Origin: an uncultured Dorea sp.
GTDB lineage: Bacteria; Bacillota; Clostridia; Lachnospirales; Lachnospiraceae
NCBI GenBank assembly: GCA_910579925.1
Contig: CAJTVY010000003.1
Coordinates: 1-64,000, forward strand
DNA length: 64,000 bases
Direction of reading: 5' to 3'
The first letter of the stretch is position 1. Every line of letters begins with the position of its first letter. Under the pieces are notes generated by a model. The model worked only from the letters and a program-made list of their open reading frames with translations. It had not been told where the DNA came from and ran no database searches. Both the position numbers and the translations under genes were made by a program. Of this stretch, positions 1 to 7,246 are shown in pieces.

Positions 1-1
1 G

Positions 2-82
2 AATATTCCACTACAAAATATATTGGCTATAATCCAAGAAGAATATAAGCTGAGTCTGGAAACCGCAAAAAAGTATATTTAA
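2..82 (+). CDS. C-terminal end of an unidentified protein (cut by window start)
   Basis: An open frame of 26 codons runs from the first bases of the window to a TAA at 80-82 and ends in ...SLETAKKYI. A strong hairpin terminator follows 30 bases later, which supports a real gene end here. The visible part is too short to name a family. Confidence 0.4.
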   Translation, partial: NIPLQNILAIIQEEYKLSLETAKKYI

Positions 83-110
83 TAGTAACTCTCAGGTTAT
101 GGGGATATCA

Positions 111-134
111 GGCAGGGATTTTCCCTGCCCTTTT
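111..134 (+). terminator. Intrinsic terminator, possibly used from both sides
   Basis: A 7-bp perfect stem (GGCAGGG at 111-117 with CCCTGCC at 123-129) is followed by a short T run. It lies between the 3' ends of the partial gene at the window start and the convergent regulator at 134-472, so it may stop transcription from both. Confidence 0.7.
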
Positions 135-472
135 CATTTCTGGCTCAACCCGTCAATATAAGCGTTAAGGAGCATTTGCTTATTCTGTGGCAACGCTCTG
201 TATTTGTTTATCAGTTCATCTTCATCTGGCGTGAGATTGTCATTATTCAGTGGATACAGTTCAAAGTCGAAGAAATCAGACAGAGAGATATTCAGCCCTT
301 TGCATAGTTTTTCTAAAGTGCCGACTGTAGGGCATGTACGCCTATGTATGATATTATTGAGACTGGAGTAGGGCATACCTGATTCCTTTGCCAACTTGTA
401 CATGGTAAAATGCTTCTTTTCACATAGGTATTCAATACGTTCAAAGACCTTGTCCTCTATCACTGCTATCAC
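134..472 (-). CDS. XRE/Cro-family transcriptional regulator
   Basis: 112-aa DNA-binding protein. Residues about 20-68 form a Cro/C1-type helix-turn-helix: MYKLAKESGMPYSSLNNII followed by the family's usual TVGTLEKLCKGLNISLSDFF. The tail (75-112) is charged and helical. The frame opens with a GTG at 472; a second GTG at 463 sits at a better distance from the weak AAGTGAG ribosome site, so the true start may be three codons in. The gene is divergent from the surface-protein gene at 619, and a 24-bp palindrome overlaps that gene's -35 box. It is therefore inferred to repress the surface protein and perhaps itself. Confidence 0.85.
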   Translation of the reverse strand: MIAVIEDKVFERIEYLCEKKHFTMYKLAKESGMPYSSLNNIIHRRTCPTVGTLEKLCKGLNISLSDFFDFELYPLNNDNLTPDEDELINKYRALPQNKQMLLNAYIDGLSQK

Positions 473-540
473 TCACTTTCATTATAATAGTTCCAGTATA
501 TGTAAAATGAGTGATAAAATTTAGACTACATGTTGGGTGA

Positions 541-574
541 TATATTGATAAATATATCAATATAGAGATATAAT
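541..574 (+). promoter_or_regulatory. Promoter with overlapping palindromic operator
   Basis: A sigma-A-like promoter is visible: TTGATA at 545-550, an 18-bp spacer, and TATAAT at 569-574. A perfect inverted repeat with 10-bp arms (541-550 and 555-564, 4-bp spacer AATA) covers the -35 box and half the spacer. A palindrome in this place, next to a divergent XRE regulator, is a likely operator; binding itself is inferred. Confidence 0.65.
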
Positions 575-618
575 CTATGAGATAGCAACAAAATAAAGAA
601 ATACGGAGGATGAGACCA

Positions 619-2337
619 ATGAAGAACATGAAAAGATGGAAACGTCTGTTAGCAGTTGGAATGTGTTCTGCTATGATGTTTTCAATGTCTGTGGGGGTAT
701 CTGCCACTGAAAACCAAGATACGGAAGAAACAAATGTTGTGGAGACAGAGGAAAATGATGAAGTCGAAGAATCAGTTGTAGAAACAGAAAACCAAGACAT
801 AAATAAACCAACTGGAGAGATAGGAATAGAGGAAGGGGAGAATTTTGGCGATGTAAAAGAACCTGTGAAAACTGACGAAGAGGCAGTAGAAGCACAGGTG
901 GAAGAAAGTAAAAAACCTGAGTTTCTTACAACATAGGCAGATTTAGATGGTGTCTACAATGTGGTATTTAAGGTTAAGAATACTGTGAAACTTGAAGCAG
1001 GTTGGGATGATGGAAGTGTGGATTGTGTAATTGGCGGAAGGGGTTTGCGAACAGTACCATTAGACTGGATTATGTCTTACGATTCTAACGCCGAGGAGAT
1101 TATAGTTAAAGGGGGACCTTTATGGTATCTAATGAGACAAGAGAACAGGGTTGGAGATTCAGATGTTTATGTAGGGCTCAGAAGTGCTGATGATTCATCT
1201 TCCTATGTCAGATTAAAAATCAAGTATACTGGAAATAATTGGGCGGAAAATGACGAGATGCCAAAACTTATAGACGGTTATTACGAATTTGATGGTACGA
1301 ATGATTTGGTATTCAGCTTCAAGAATGGAACGAATAATAATGCAATAAAATCTGTAGATAAAATATCATTTAATATCAAAGAAAATAATCTGTCTGATGA
1401 TTCTGCGGCAGGTTTTATCCAGATATATGATTTTGAGTCTGATATTGAAAAGGGGCAGGTGAGTATAGGTAAATCTTTATTAGCAGGACTTGTGTATGAC
1501 GAAAAATTGGATGTAGTTTCAAACGTATATGGAAGAGTTGGTGTTTTAGTTACATTGGCAAATGGTAAACAGTGCATGCTAAATGAGATAGAGCAGGAAG
1601 AGGCTGATTGGTCATTTAAAGTATTAGAAAAATCACCAGATGCAACAGAGCAGTATTGGGAAGATGTTGATGAAGCGTTTACGGCAGACGACATGCAAAG
1701 ATTAGTGAAGATAAACGAAACAGCCGATGTTATACTTCGTACACCAGAAGATGTGTACTATATATATGCTAGGGGTACAATGCGTATGATTGAAGGCAAA
1801 GAGTTATATAAGTTTGACTTAGAATTGATTACTTTGTTTAAGGATAGTGATATCAATAATACAAAAGTAACAGAAGCTGACTTTGCCTGCCGTATTAACT
1901 TTGAATACAGCGGAGAACTGCCGGGAACTGCTAAGATTAGTATTCCTGTAGACAACAAATGGAATGGACAGACCTTATATTACTATCAGGTGATGGAAAA
2001 TGGAACTCTGAAAGACACTGGTGAAAAGAATGTTGTTAAATCTGGCAGATATGAAGCAACACAATCACACTGCTCCGACTATGTTCTTCTTGCCAAGTCT
2101 CCAAAGGAACTCGGAGTTACTGAAAATACAGATAATGACAACAATAACAATAATAATACAGGTAACGGCAATAACCAGACAGGAAACAATTCAAACCCAC
2201 AGGTGAAACCTGCCGATACAACCAAAACATCACCAAAGACAGGCGACAATAACATGATATTATTATTTGCCGTACTCTGTGCAGGCTCCTGCATAGTGGG
2301 GGTATCAACCTTAAAAGCAAGACGTAAAATCAGATAA
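619..2337 (+). pseudogene. Sortase-anchored surface protein interrupted by an in-frame TAG
   Basis: A single reading frame encodes an N-terminal signal peptide (about residues 1-30, ending near GVSA), a very acidic Glu/Val/Thr-rich linker, a large domain beginning DLDGVYNVVFKVKN, an Asn-rich spacer, and a C-terminal sorting signal SPKTG, then a hydrophobic helix and RRKIR. TAG at 934-936 breaks the frame after ...PEFLTT. The same frame continues at once with ADLDGVYNV, with no shift and no ribosome site for a restart. ATG 619 is preferred over ATG 610 because the GGAGG site at 605-609 abuts the latter. The gene may be inactivated, read through or suppressed, or carry a base error (CAG or TGG to TAG is one change). 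Confidence 0.75.
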
Positions 2338-2362
2338 AGAAAGAACATTTTTCATAAGTTTA

Positions 2363-2405
2363 CAAAAAGCCTTTACCACCAAAAAAGTGGCGAAGGCTTT
2401 TTTCG
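2363..2405 (+). terminator. Intrinsic terminator after the surface-protein gene
   Basis: A long A/T-flanked hairpin, AAAAAGCCTT at 2364-2373 pairing with AAGGCTTTTTT at 2393-2403, has an inner ACCAC/GTGG stem and ends in a six-T run. Confidence 0.8.
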
Positions 2406-2491
2406 AACACGATTATTTATATAAACTTTCAGTCGTATAATGTAATTAAAGGTCGTAAAGTGAAGTCATCAAGACAATTCTTATTCAATAA

Positions 2492-2638
2492 AGAACTGCA
2501 ATTTCGGATCCGGTAATCCATTATGTAAGCCCAAGAAGTCTGACATCCAATCTTCGAGAATGTGTATTTAGTGCGAATGAAGATTACAAAAGAATTCCGG
2601 GCAACACATATGATATGATGAGGATTTTGGTGTTTTAA
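2492..2638 (+). pseudogene. Possible C-terminal gene remnant
   Basis: An open stretch without a start codon ends at TAA 2636-2638. Its translation, with pieces such as SPRSLTSNLRECVFSANEDY and RIPGNTYDMMRILVF, looks like real protein rather than random sequence. A stop at 2489 closes it upstream. I do not recognise the family. The rest of the gap from 2406 to 2700 shows nothing else. Confidence 0.3.
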
Positions 2639-2700
2639 TCTGGTTTGGAGTGTGGTATTATTGAGAGAAAGCTAATTTGAGTTTGGAAGGGGGCTGTAAT

Positions 2701-3243
2701 ATGGTATTAAGTACAGAACGGCTGATTTTGCGTCCGTGGAAGGAAACGGATGCAGAGAGTTTATATGAAAATGCAAAAAATCCGGAAGTTGGACCGATTG
2801 CAGGGTGGCCGCCGCATAAAAATATTGAGGAAAGCCATGACGTTATACAGAATGTTTTTAATGGAAAAGAGTGTTATGCGGTCTGTTTGAAGTCAGACAA
2901 CCGGGCAGTTGGCGCTATCGAACTGAAATTGAATGGCAATACGGATATGACGGATAAAGATGATGAATGTGAACTTGGTTACTGGATAGGTCAGGAGTTC
3001 TGGGGACAGGGGCTGATTCCAGAAGCTGCCAGTGAGTTATTGCGGCATGGTTTTGAGGATCTTGACATGAATATCATATGGTGTGGATATTATGAAGGAA
3101 ATACGAAATCAAAAAGAGTGCAGGAGAAACTGGGATTTATTTACCATCATACATGTCATGATGTGGCTGTGCCGCTTATGGGAGAGACAAGAACCGGGCA
3201 TACAAACTATATGACAAGAGAACAATGGGAAGCTGATAGATAG
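2701..3243 (+). CDS. GNAT acetyltransferase, RimJ/RimL type
   Basis: 180-aa cytoplasmic N-acetyltransferase of the RimJ/RimL (Acetyltransf_3) kind, which moves acetyl from acetyl-CoA to an amino group; the substrate is unknown. It opens with the typical STERLILRPWKETDAESLYE. The acetyl-CoA loop is in YWIGQEFWGQGLIPEAASEL, and the late NTKSKRVQEKLGF motif is also typical. ATG 2701 is chosen because GGAAGGGGG lies 8 bases upstream; an earlier in-frame TTG at 2677 has no ribosome site. Its 3' end overlaps a second open frame that leads into the next GNAT gene. Confidence 0.85.
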   Translation: MVLSTERLILRPWKETDAESLYENAKNPEVGPIAGWPPHKNIEESHDVIQNVFNGKECYAVCLKSDNRAVGAIELKLNGNTDMTDKDDECELGYWIGQEFWGQGLIPEAASELLRHGFEDLDMNIIWCGYYEGNTKSKRVQEKLGFIYHHTCHDVAVPLMGETRTGHTNYMTREQWEADR

Positions 3244-3376
3244 ATGCAAACATGATTTTTGTTGTGTATGTTCAGAAAATGTTAAATGCAACGGTTGTGG
3301 TTCAAATGAATGCCTTGACAATGACAGGTGTGAGAATAAAAGACGTTCTATTGAAAAGGACATTTTTCATTACTAT
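3215..3376 (+). other. Start-less Cys-rich open frame continuous with the next GNAT
   Basis: In the same frame as the GNAT gene at 3377, codons are open back to a TGA at 3212. They spell a cysteine-rich, probably zinc-binding segment (CKHDFCCVCSENVKCNGCG, then CLDNDRCENKRR) that runs smoothly into MCHENCKKE. There is no ATG, GTG or TTG in this stretch. It may be an N-terminal domain that lost its start codon, starts at a rare codon (CTG 3233, preceded directly by GGGAAG), or is reached by frameshifting from the upstream gene. Confidence 0.5.
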
Positions 3377-3904
3377 ATGTGTCATGAAAACTGCAAAAAG
3401 GAATTGTATCAAAGCATAAATTTGACGGAGGATAAGGCATTGAACTTAACATATAAACGAGCAGAGATTGAAGATATAGATATGCTAACAGAAACAAGAA
3501 TAGAAGTATTAAGAGCAGCTAACAAACTGTCTGATGATATTGATATGAACCAGGTGGAAAAGCAGACCTATGACTATTACCAAAAGGCGCTTTGTGATGG
3601 TACACATATCGCATATTTGATATTTGATGGAAATTGTTTTGCAGGCGCTGGTGGTGTCAGCTTTTTTCAGGTAATGCCAACTTACCATAATCCAAGCGGA
3701 AAGAAAGCATATATTATGAATATGTATACACGTCCCGGTTACAGAAGGAAGGGAATTGCGTATAAAACATTAGATATGTTGATTAATGCCGCTAAGTGTA
3801 AGGGGATTACATCTATTTCTTTAGAAGCAACCGCTATGGGACGTCCGTTATATGAAAAATATGGTTTTGTAAAAATGAATGACGAAATGGAGTTGCCAGA
3901 ATAA
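3377..3904 (+). CDS. GNAT acetyltransferase
   Basis: 175-aa GNAT N-acetyltransferase. The GNAT domain starts near residue 24 (LTYKRAEIEDIDMLTETRIEVL). The acetyl-CoA binding motif is IMNMYTRPGYRRKGIAYKTL, and the end has the usual GRPLYEKYGFVKMNDEMEL. The first canonical start, ATG 3377, has no good ribosome site. The frame is open upstream through a Cys-rich domain (see 3215-3376), so the native protein may be about 50 residues longer. The substrate is unknown. Confidence 0.75.
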   Translation: MCHENCKKELYQSINLTEDKALNLTYKRAEIEDIDMLTETRIEVLRAANKLSDDIDMNQVEKQTYDYYQKALCDGTHIAYLIFDGNCFAGAGGVSFFQVMPTYHNPSGKKAYIMNMYTRPGYRRKGIAYKTLDMLINAAKCKGITSISLEATAMGRPLYEKYGFVKMNDEMELPE

Positions 3905-4114
3905 CAACTTCCAGTTGTGCGCCCAGCAAAGGGCAATTAAAGCGAGTGTATCGTTCACTTTCAGCCAAATAACCCAGAATGGATTTTCAATCTGCAAGGC
4001 AGATTTTCGACGGCGTAACGGTGGCTGCGGATAGAAAACAACGCTGCATATTAGTCGCTAACATAAATTGCTGGCTTTGCTGCCTGACTAAATTAATCAA
4101 GGAGGAAGCCGCAT
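3905..4114 (+). other. Intergenic stretch with a possible coding relic
   Basis: Within this gap, 3941-4018 is open in one frame and reads HFQPNNPEWIFNLQGRFSTA before a TAA. This looks protein-like and vaguely recalls sequences in conjugative elements; that is only an impression. No start codon or other gene is visible. The end of the gap contains the AAGGAGGAAG ribosome site of the next gene. Confidence 0.25.
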
Positions 4115-4285
4115 ATGAAATATATTATTGCAAATGAAATTCTTCCTGTTAGACTGGTTGAAGAGTTGCAAAAGTATATGCAGGCAGGTTATATCTATAT
4201 TCCTGCAAAAACGGAACAACATAAGTCTTGGGGAGAAGTTTCTGGCTACCGAAAATTACAACGATGGGCGAAAGTCTATCAATAA
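4115..4285 (+). CDS. Short CD3324-family-like protein, probably truncated
   Basis: 56-aa product opening MKYIIANEILPVRLVEELQK and continuing YIYIPAKTEQHKSWGEVSGY. This pattern recalls the small CD3324-type proteins of Clostridia, which are usually about 85-95 aa and end in a helix-turn-helix. Here the frame stops soon after GYRKLQ, where the family normally continues, so a frameshift near 4255-4262 is likely. A near-perfect ribosome site (AAGGAGGAAG, 4099-4108) sits 6 bases before ATG 4115. Family assignment is from memory of the motif. Confidence 0.6.
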   Translation: MKYIIANEILPVRLVEELQKYMQAGYIYIPAKTEQHKSWGEVSGYRKLQRWAKVYQ

Positions 4286-4371
4286 AAGAGAGAATAGCTT
4301 ATATGAAAAAACAGTTGGAAAATATAACCGATGAGAGACAGATTGTATTGAAGTTAAGTAAGAAAAGGTGA
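4264..4371 (+). CDS. Small helical ORF overlapping the CD3324-like gene
   Basis: 35 codons (MGESLSIKERIAYMKKQLEN...) in the +1 frame relative to the preceding gene, ending 4 bases before the next start. It could be the displaced C-terminal part of the CD3324-like gene or a remnant of a short helical protein; the IAYMKKQLEN...VLKLS spacing loosely resembles Spo0E-type peptides but lacks the SQxLD motif. It has no clear ribosome site. Confidence 0.25.
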   Translation: MGESLSIKERIAYMKKQLENITDERQIVLKLSKKR

Positions 4372-4375
4372 CAGC

Positions 4376-5323
4376 ATGGAAATTAAAAAGTGTATGAAGG
4401 AATCTTTTTCTGTAATTGGGAAAGAAGGTTCTACAAAAGATGGCGCAGGCTTCATACAGAAATTGTGGGAAGATGCAAACAGTCACTTTAATGAAGTTGC
4501 CCACCTTGCTAAAAAGGATGAATATGAAAATATTGTCGGTATTTGGGGAGCGATGTCTGATTTTTCTCGCTCTTTTAAGCCATGGGAAAATCATTTTATG
4601 GAGGGACTGTATCTGGCTGGCGTGGAAGTTGCAGATGAAGCGGAAGCCCCGGCAGGATGGGTAAAATGGACAATTCCCGGATATGAATATTTGTATGTAA
4701 AATGTACGGAAGAGGATGTATTCGTGAAGGTTCTGGAATATATGGAAGAACAGGGGATAGAACTGGCAGGAGCAGTCCACGACTTTAACTGTCCAAAGGA
4801 AAATGGACAGGGATATATGTTCTTTCCAATTCGGAGGTTATCAATGGAAAGTTTGGATATGGAGTTGATACTGACAGATAATCCTGCTATTGTATCAGGA
4901 ATAGTAGAAAAAACGATACAGACTGTGTATCCACATTATTATCCGTCAGGTGCGGTGCAGTTTTTTCTTGATCTGCACAGTGAAGTAAGAATTGGGAAAG
5001 GGATGTCCTATGAAGAAATTTATCTTGTGATGATACATGGAAACATCATAGGAACCGGGAGCATTCGGAAGAATGAGATTTGCAGATTGTTTATTTTGCC
5101 GGAATATCAGGGAAAAGGATATGGAAGCAGATTGATGGATTTACTGGAAGCAAGGATTTTGGAAAAATATCCGAAGGTTCATGTAGATGCTTCTTTCCCG
5201 GCGGAGAGTATGTATCTGAAGCGAGGGTATCAGATTACTTCGTATGAAAAAATTGAAACAGAAAACGGAGATTTCCTCTGCTATCATACCATGGAAAAAA
5301 CTTGTGATATCCGCAAATCATAA
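4376..5323 (+). CDS. GyrI-like effector-binding domain fused to a GNAT acetyltransferase
   Basis: 315-aa two-domain protein. Residues 1-152 are a GyrI-like small-molecule-binding domain (KESFSVIGKEGSTKDGAGF at the start, PAGWVKWTIPGYEYLYV in the core, MFFPIRRL at its end). Residues 157-310 are a complete GNAT domain whose acetyl-CoA loop is CRLFILPEYQGKGYGSRLMD. At the junction an in-frame ATG (4844) is preceded at 6 bases by GGAGG (4833-4837). That is an intact ribosome site inside the gene, so the GNAT half can probably also be made alone. The arrangement looks like two formerly separate genes joined by loss of a stop codon. Substrates are unknown. Confidence 0.8.
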   Translation: MEIKKCMKESFSVIGKEGSTKDGAGFIQKLWEDANSHFNEVAHLAKKDEYENIVGIWGAMSDFSRSFKPWENHFMEGLYLAGVEVADEAEAPAGWVKWTIPGYEYLYVKCTEEDVFVKVLEYMEEQGIELAGAVHDFNCPKENGQGYMFFPIRRLSMESLDMELILTDNPAIVSGIVEKTIQTVYPHYYPSGAVQFFLDLHSEVRIGKGMSYEEIYLVMIHGNIIGTGSIRKNEICRLFILPEYQGKGYGSRLMDLLEARILEKYPKVHVDASFPAESMYLKRGYQITSYEKIETENGDFLCYHTMEKTCDIRKS

Positions 5324-5437
5324 TTCACCGGTTCTGTTTTGTATTCCGCAATTTTTTACAATTCAAAAAATAAGCCTGCTGGTATGATGTAGACAGGCAA
5401 AAGCATTGCCGAAAAAATTTGAAAGGAAGTGTTGGAA

Positions 5438-5833
5438 ATGGATTACAAAAATCTGTTTGAAAAATTTAACGAGGGAGGAAAGATGCTGTTACCGGACGCC
5501 GCAGTTGCCTTTGATACGATCCAATGGTCGAAATATCCTGCTTTTGAGGGTGTGGAGCTTAAAGCAATTATCACATCCGAAAGGACAGACGGACAATTCA
5601 GTTACCATCTTGTGAGGATAGCCCCTCATAAAAAGATTGGCGACCATTTCCACGAGAAACAACTGGAAACCCATGAAGTAATCTCTGGTACGGGCGTGTG
5701 CGTAAATGACGGTGTGGAATTGCCTTATGAAGCGGGCGTAATATCCATATTTCCCGTAGGCGTACCGCATGAAGTGATTGCAGGGGACGACGGGCTTTGC
5801 CTGTTCGCAAAGTTTATGCCCGCCCTCTGCTAA
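5438..5833 (+). CDS. Cupin-domain protein
   Basis: 131-aa single-domain cupin. The two cupin motifs are visible: HFHEKQLETHEVISGTG (metal-ligand His and Glu) and FPVGVPHEVIAGDDG (second His). Such proteins bind small molecules or act as metal-dependent enzymes; no substrate can be read from sequence. ATG 5438 has GGAAG 8 bases upstream; an earlier in-frame GTG (5429) overlaps that site. It is convergent with the AraC pseudogene, a common partner of small cupins, so it may once have been under that regulator's control. Confidence 0.8.
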   Translation: MDYKNLFEKFNEGGKMLLPDAAVAFDTIQWSKYPAFEGVELKAIITSERTDGQFSYHLVRIAPHKKIGDHFHEKQLETHEVISGTGVCVNDGVELPYEAGVISIFPVGVPHEVIAGDDGLCLFAKFMPALC

Positions 5834-5846
5834 TGGTTCTGTCTGG

Positions 5847-6386
5847 TTATATTTCTTTCGTATCGCCCAGCGACACGAGTGTCCCAGGGGAGATAGAAGT
5901 ATTTTGGGGGATAATTCCAGAGGACGATTTATAAGTTAAAGGCGGCAGGCCTACATATTTTTCAAATTGTTTTATGAAGTGGCTTTGATCGCAGAAACCC
6001 GTGGTCAAAGCTACTTCAGTTATTGTATCGACTTCGTGGATTAGGCTTTGTGCCATTTCCTCGACGGTAAGCTTACATTCTGGGTATAATTCCAACTGTC
6101 TTTTTAAGTCGTGGATATATGGGGTGTGTTTTTTTAGCTGCCAGTTGGAAGAACCTGCGATTTCATTCAGACAGTTTAATCACTGTGATATTTGATATTG
6201 ATTGATTTTTCTTATAAATCCTTGTTTCCCTATTCGTTGTAAGGAAAAGCGAGCCATCCAGTATAATACCGATTATCAGTACGGAAATGTGATGATGCAG
6301 TGGGTAGGATAGGGTTGAGTTTTGCAGAAAATCAGTTCAATACCTGTTTGGGCATCGTATAAATAATGTATGTAGTCTGCCATCAT
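5847..6386 (-). pseudogene. AraC-family regulator, decayed (frameshift, deletions)
   Basis: On the minus strand an AraC regulator can be followed in pieces. The N-terminus starts at ATG 6386 or 6383 behind AAGGAAG (MADYIHYLYDAQTGIELIF...). A shift near 6300 then gives the cupin-like IILDGSLFLTTNRETRIYKK. A further break is followed by LNEIAGSSNWQLKKHTPYI and the C-terminal helix-turn-helix ending EVALTTGFCDQSHFIKQFEK. The first helix-turn-helix is missing: sequence jumps from LTVEEMAQSL straight to IHEVDTITEV, an apparent in-frame loss of roughly 35-40 codons. Intact relatives are about 270 aa. It is almost certainly non-functional. Confidence 0.75.
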
Positions 6387-6603
6387 CAATCTTCCTTTTC
6401 GTGTTGATCATACTTTTTCAATCTTGCTATTAGATTTTCTGCCGTTGGTCATTGACAACAAGAGTGTTGTCGGATAAAATACTAATCTGATAAATGATCC
6501 TCACTACAGCCCGAAATGCAGGCAGGGAAGATTGATTGAAATAAAAATCTGCGAGTGACAGTGGTTGGGAAATGAATGGAAAAGCGACATATAGGAGAAA
6601 GAA

Positions 6604-7098
6604 ATGATACGACCATTAGAAGAAAAGGACTTTGATACGGTATGCAGCATTGTAAATGAGAACTGGAAAAATGTTTATTCTGGATATGTCAATCCGATGC
6701 TGTTAAATCCAGATGGGTGTGCAGAAAGGACACAACGGTTAAAAACAGATTTTGCCACTCACAGACTGTCAGAGTATGTGTGGGAGGAAGAAAACCGAGT
6801 GTCGGCAATGCTGTCTTTTGGAGAAACAGCAGATGGGGAAATGGCAGGGGCATTTGAAATCTGGCGTATTTATGTTGCTTCCCAATTTCAAGGAAAAGGA
6901 ATCGGGAAAATGCTGATTGACTTTGCCGAACAAAAGGCAGAGGAACAAGGATATAAAGAGATTGTGATATGGGCATTTAAAAATAATCATCATGCGGTTT
7001 CCTTTTATAAAAAGAGAGGATACAGCATTGACAAAGAAGAATATCGGGGTGAGCCGTATTTTTCAATGGGAATACGGTTAAAGAAGAGTATCATCTAA
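6604..7098 (+). CDS. GNAT acetyltransferase
   Basis: 164-aa GNAT N-acetyltransferase starting MIRPLEEKDFDTVCSIVNEN. The acetyl-CoA motif is WRIYVASQFQGKGIGKMLID, followed by FKNNHHAVSFYKKRGYSID, the canonical C-terminal GNAT sequence. A ribosome site TAGGAGAAAG precedes ATG 6604. It is the last gene of the acetyltransferase-rich accessory stretch. The 217 bases before it show no clear feature apart from the 5' end of the AraC pseudogene. The acceptor is unknown. Confidence 0.85.
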   Translation: MIRPLEEKDFDTVCSIVNENWKNVYSGYVNPMLLNPDGCAERTQRLKTDFATHRLSEYVWEEENRVSAMLSFGETADGEMAGAFEIWRIYVASQFQGKGIGKMLIDFAEQKAEEQGYKEIVIWAFKNNHHAVSFYKKRGYSIDKEEYRGEPYFSMGIRLKKSII

Positions 7099-7169
7099 TT
7101 AAATGATATCTTGATGCGTTGGCGAAAGAGGCATTGAAAACCGCACTGAAAGTTTCTGACAAATGCGTT

Positions 7170-7204
7170 TCAGCTTAGACCGACTGAAACTGACGTCTAA
7201 GCTG
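7170..7204. repeat. Palindrome between convergent genes
   Basis: An 11-bp perfect inverted repeat, TCAGCTTAGAC (7170-7180) and GTCTAAGCTGA (7194-7204), has a 13-base loop; an outer GCG/CGC pair continues beyond a 2-base mismatch. There is no T run, so it is not a textbook terminator, though it lies where one is expected. Confidence 0.6.
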
Positions 7205-7246
7205 ATCCGCTTTAATAACTAATCAAGTTAGCTATCTGAAAGTATT

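Noticed and set aside
441..800. Ser/Thr/Phe-rich minus-strand frame over the surface-protein 5' end
   Set aside because: Antisense of the acidic Glu/Val repeat region; low-complexity shadow.
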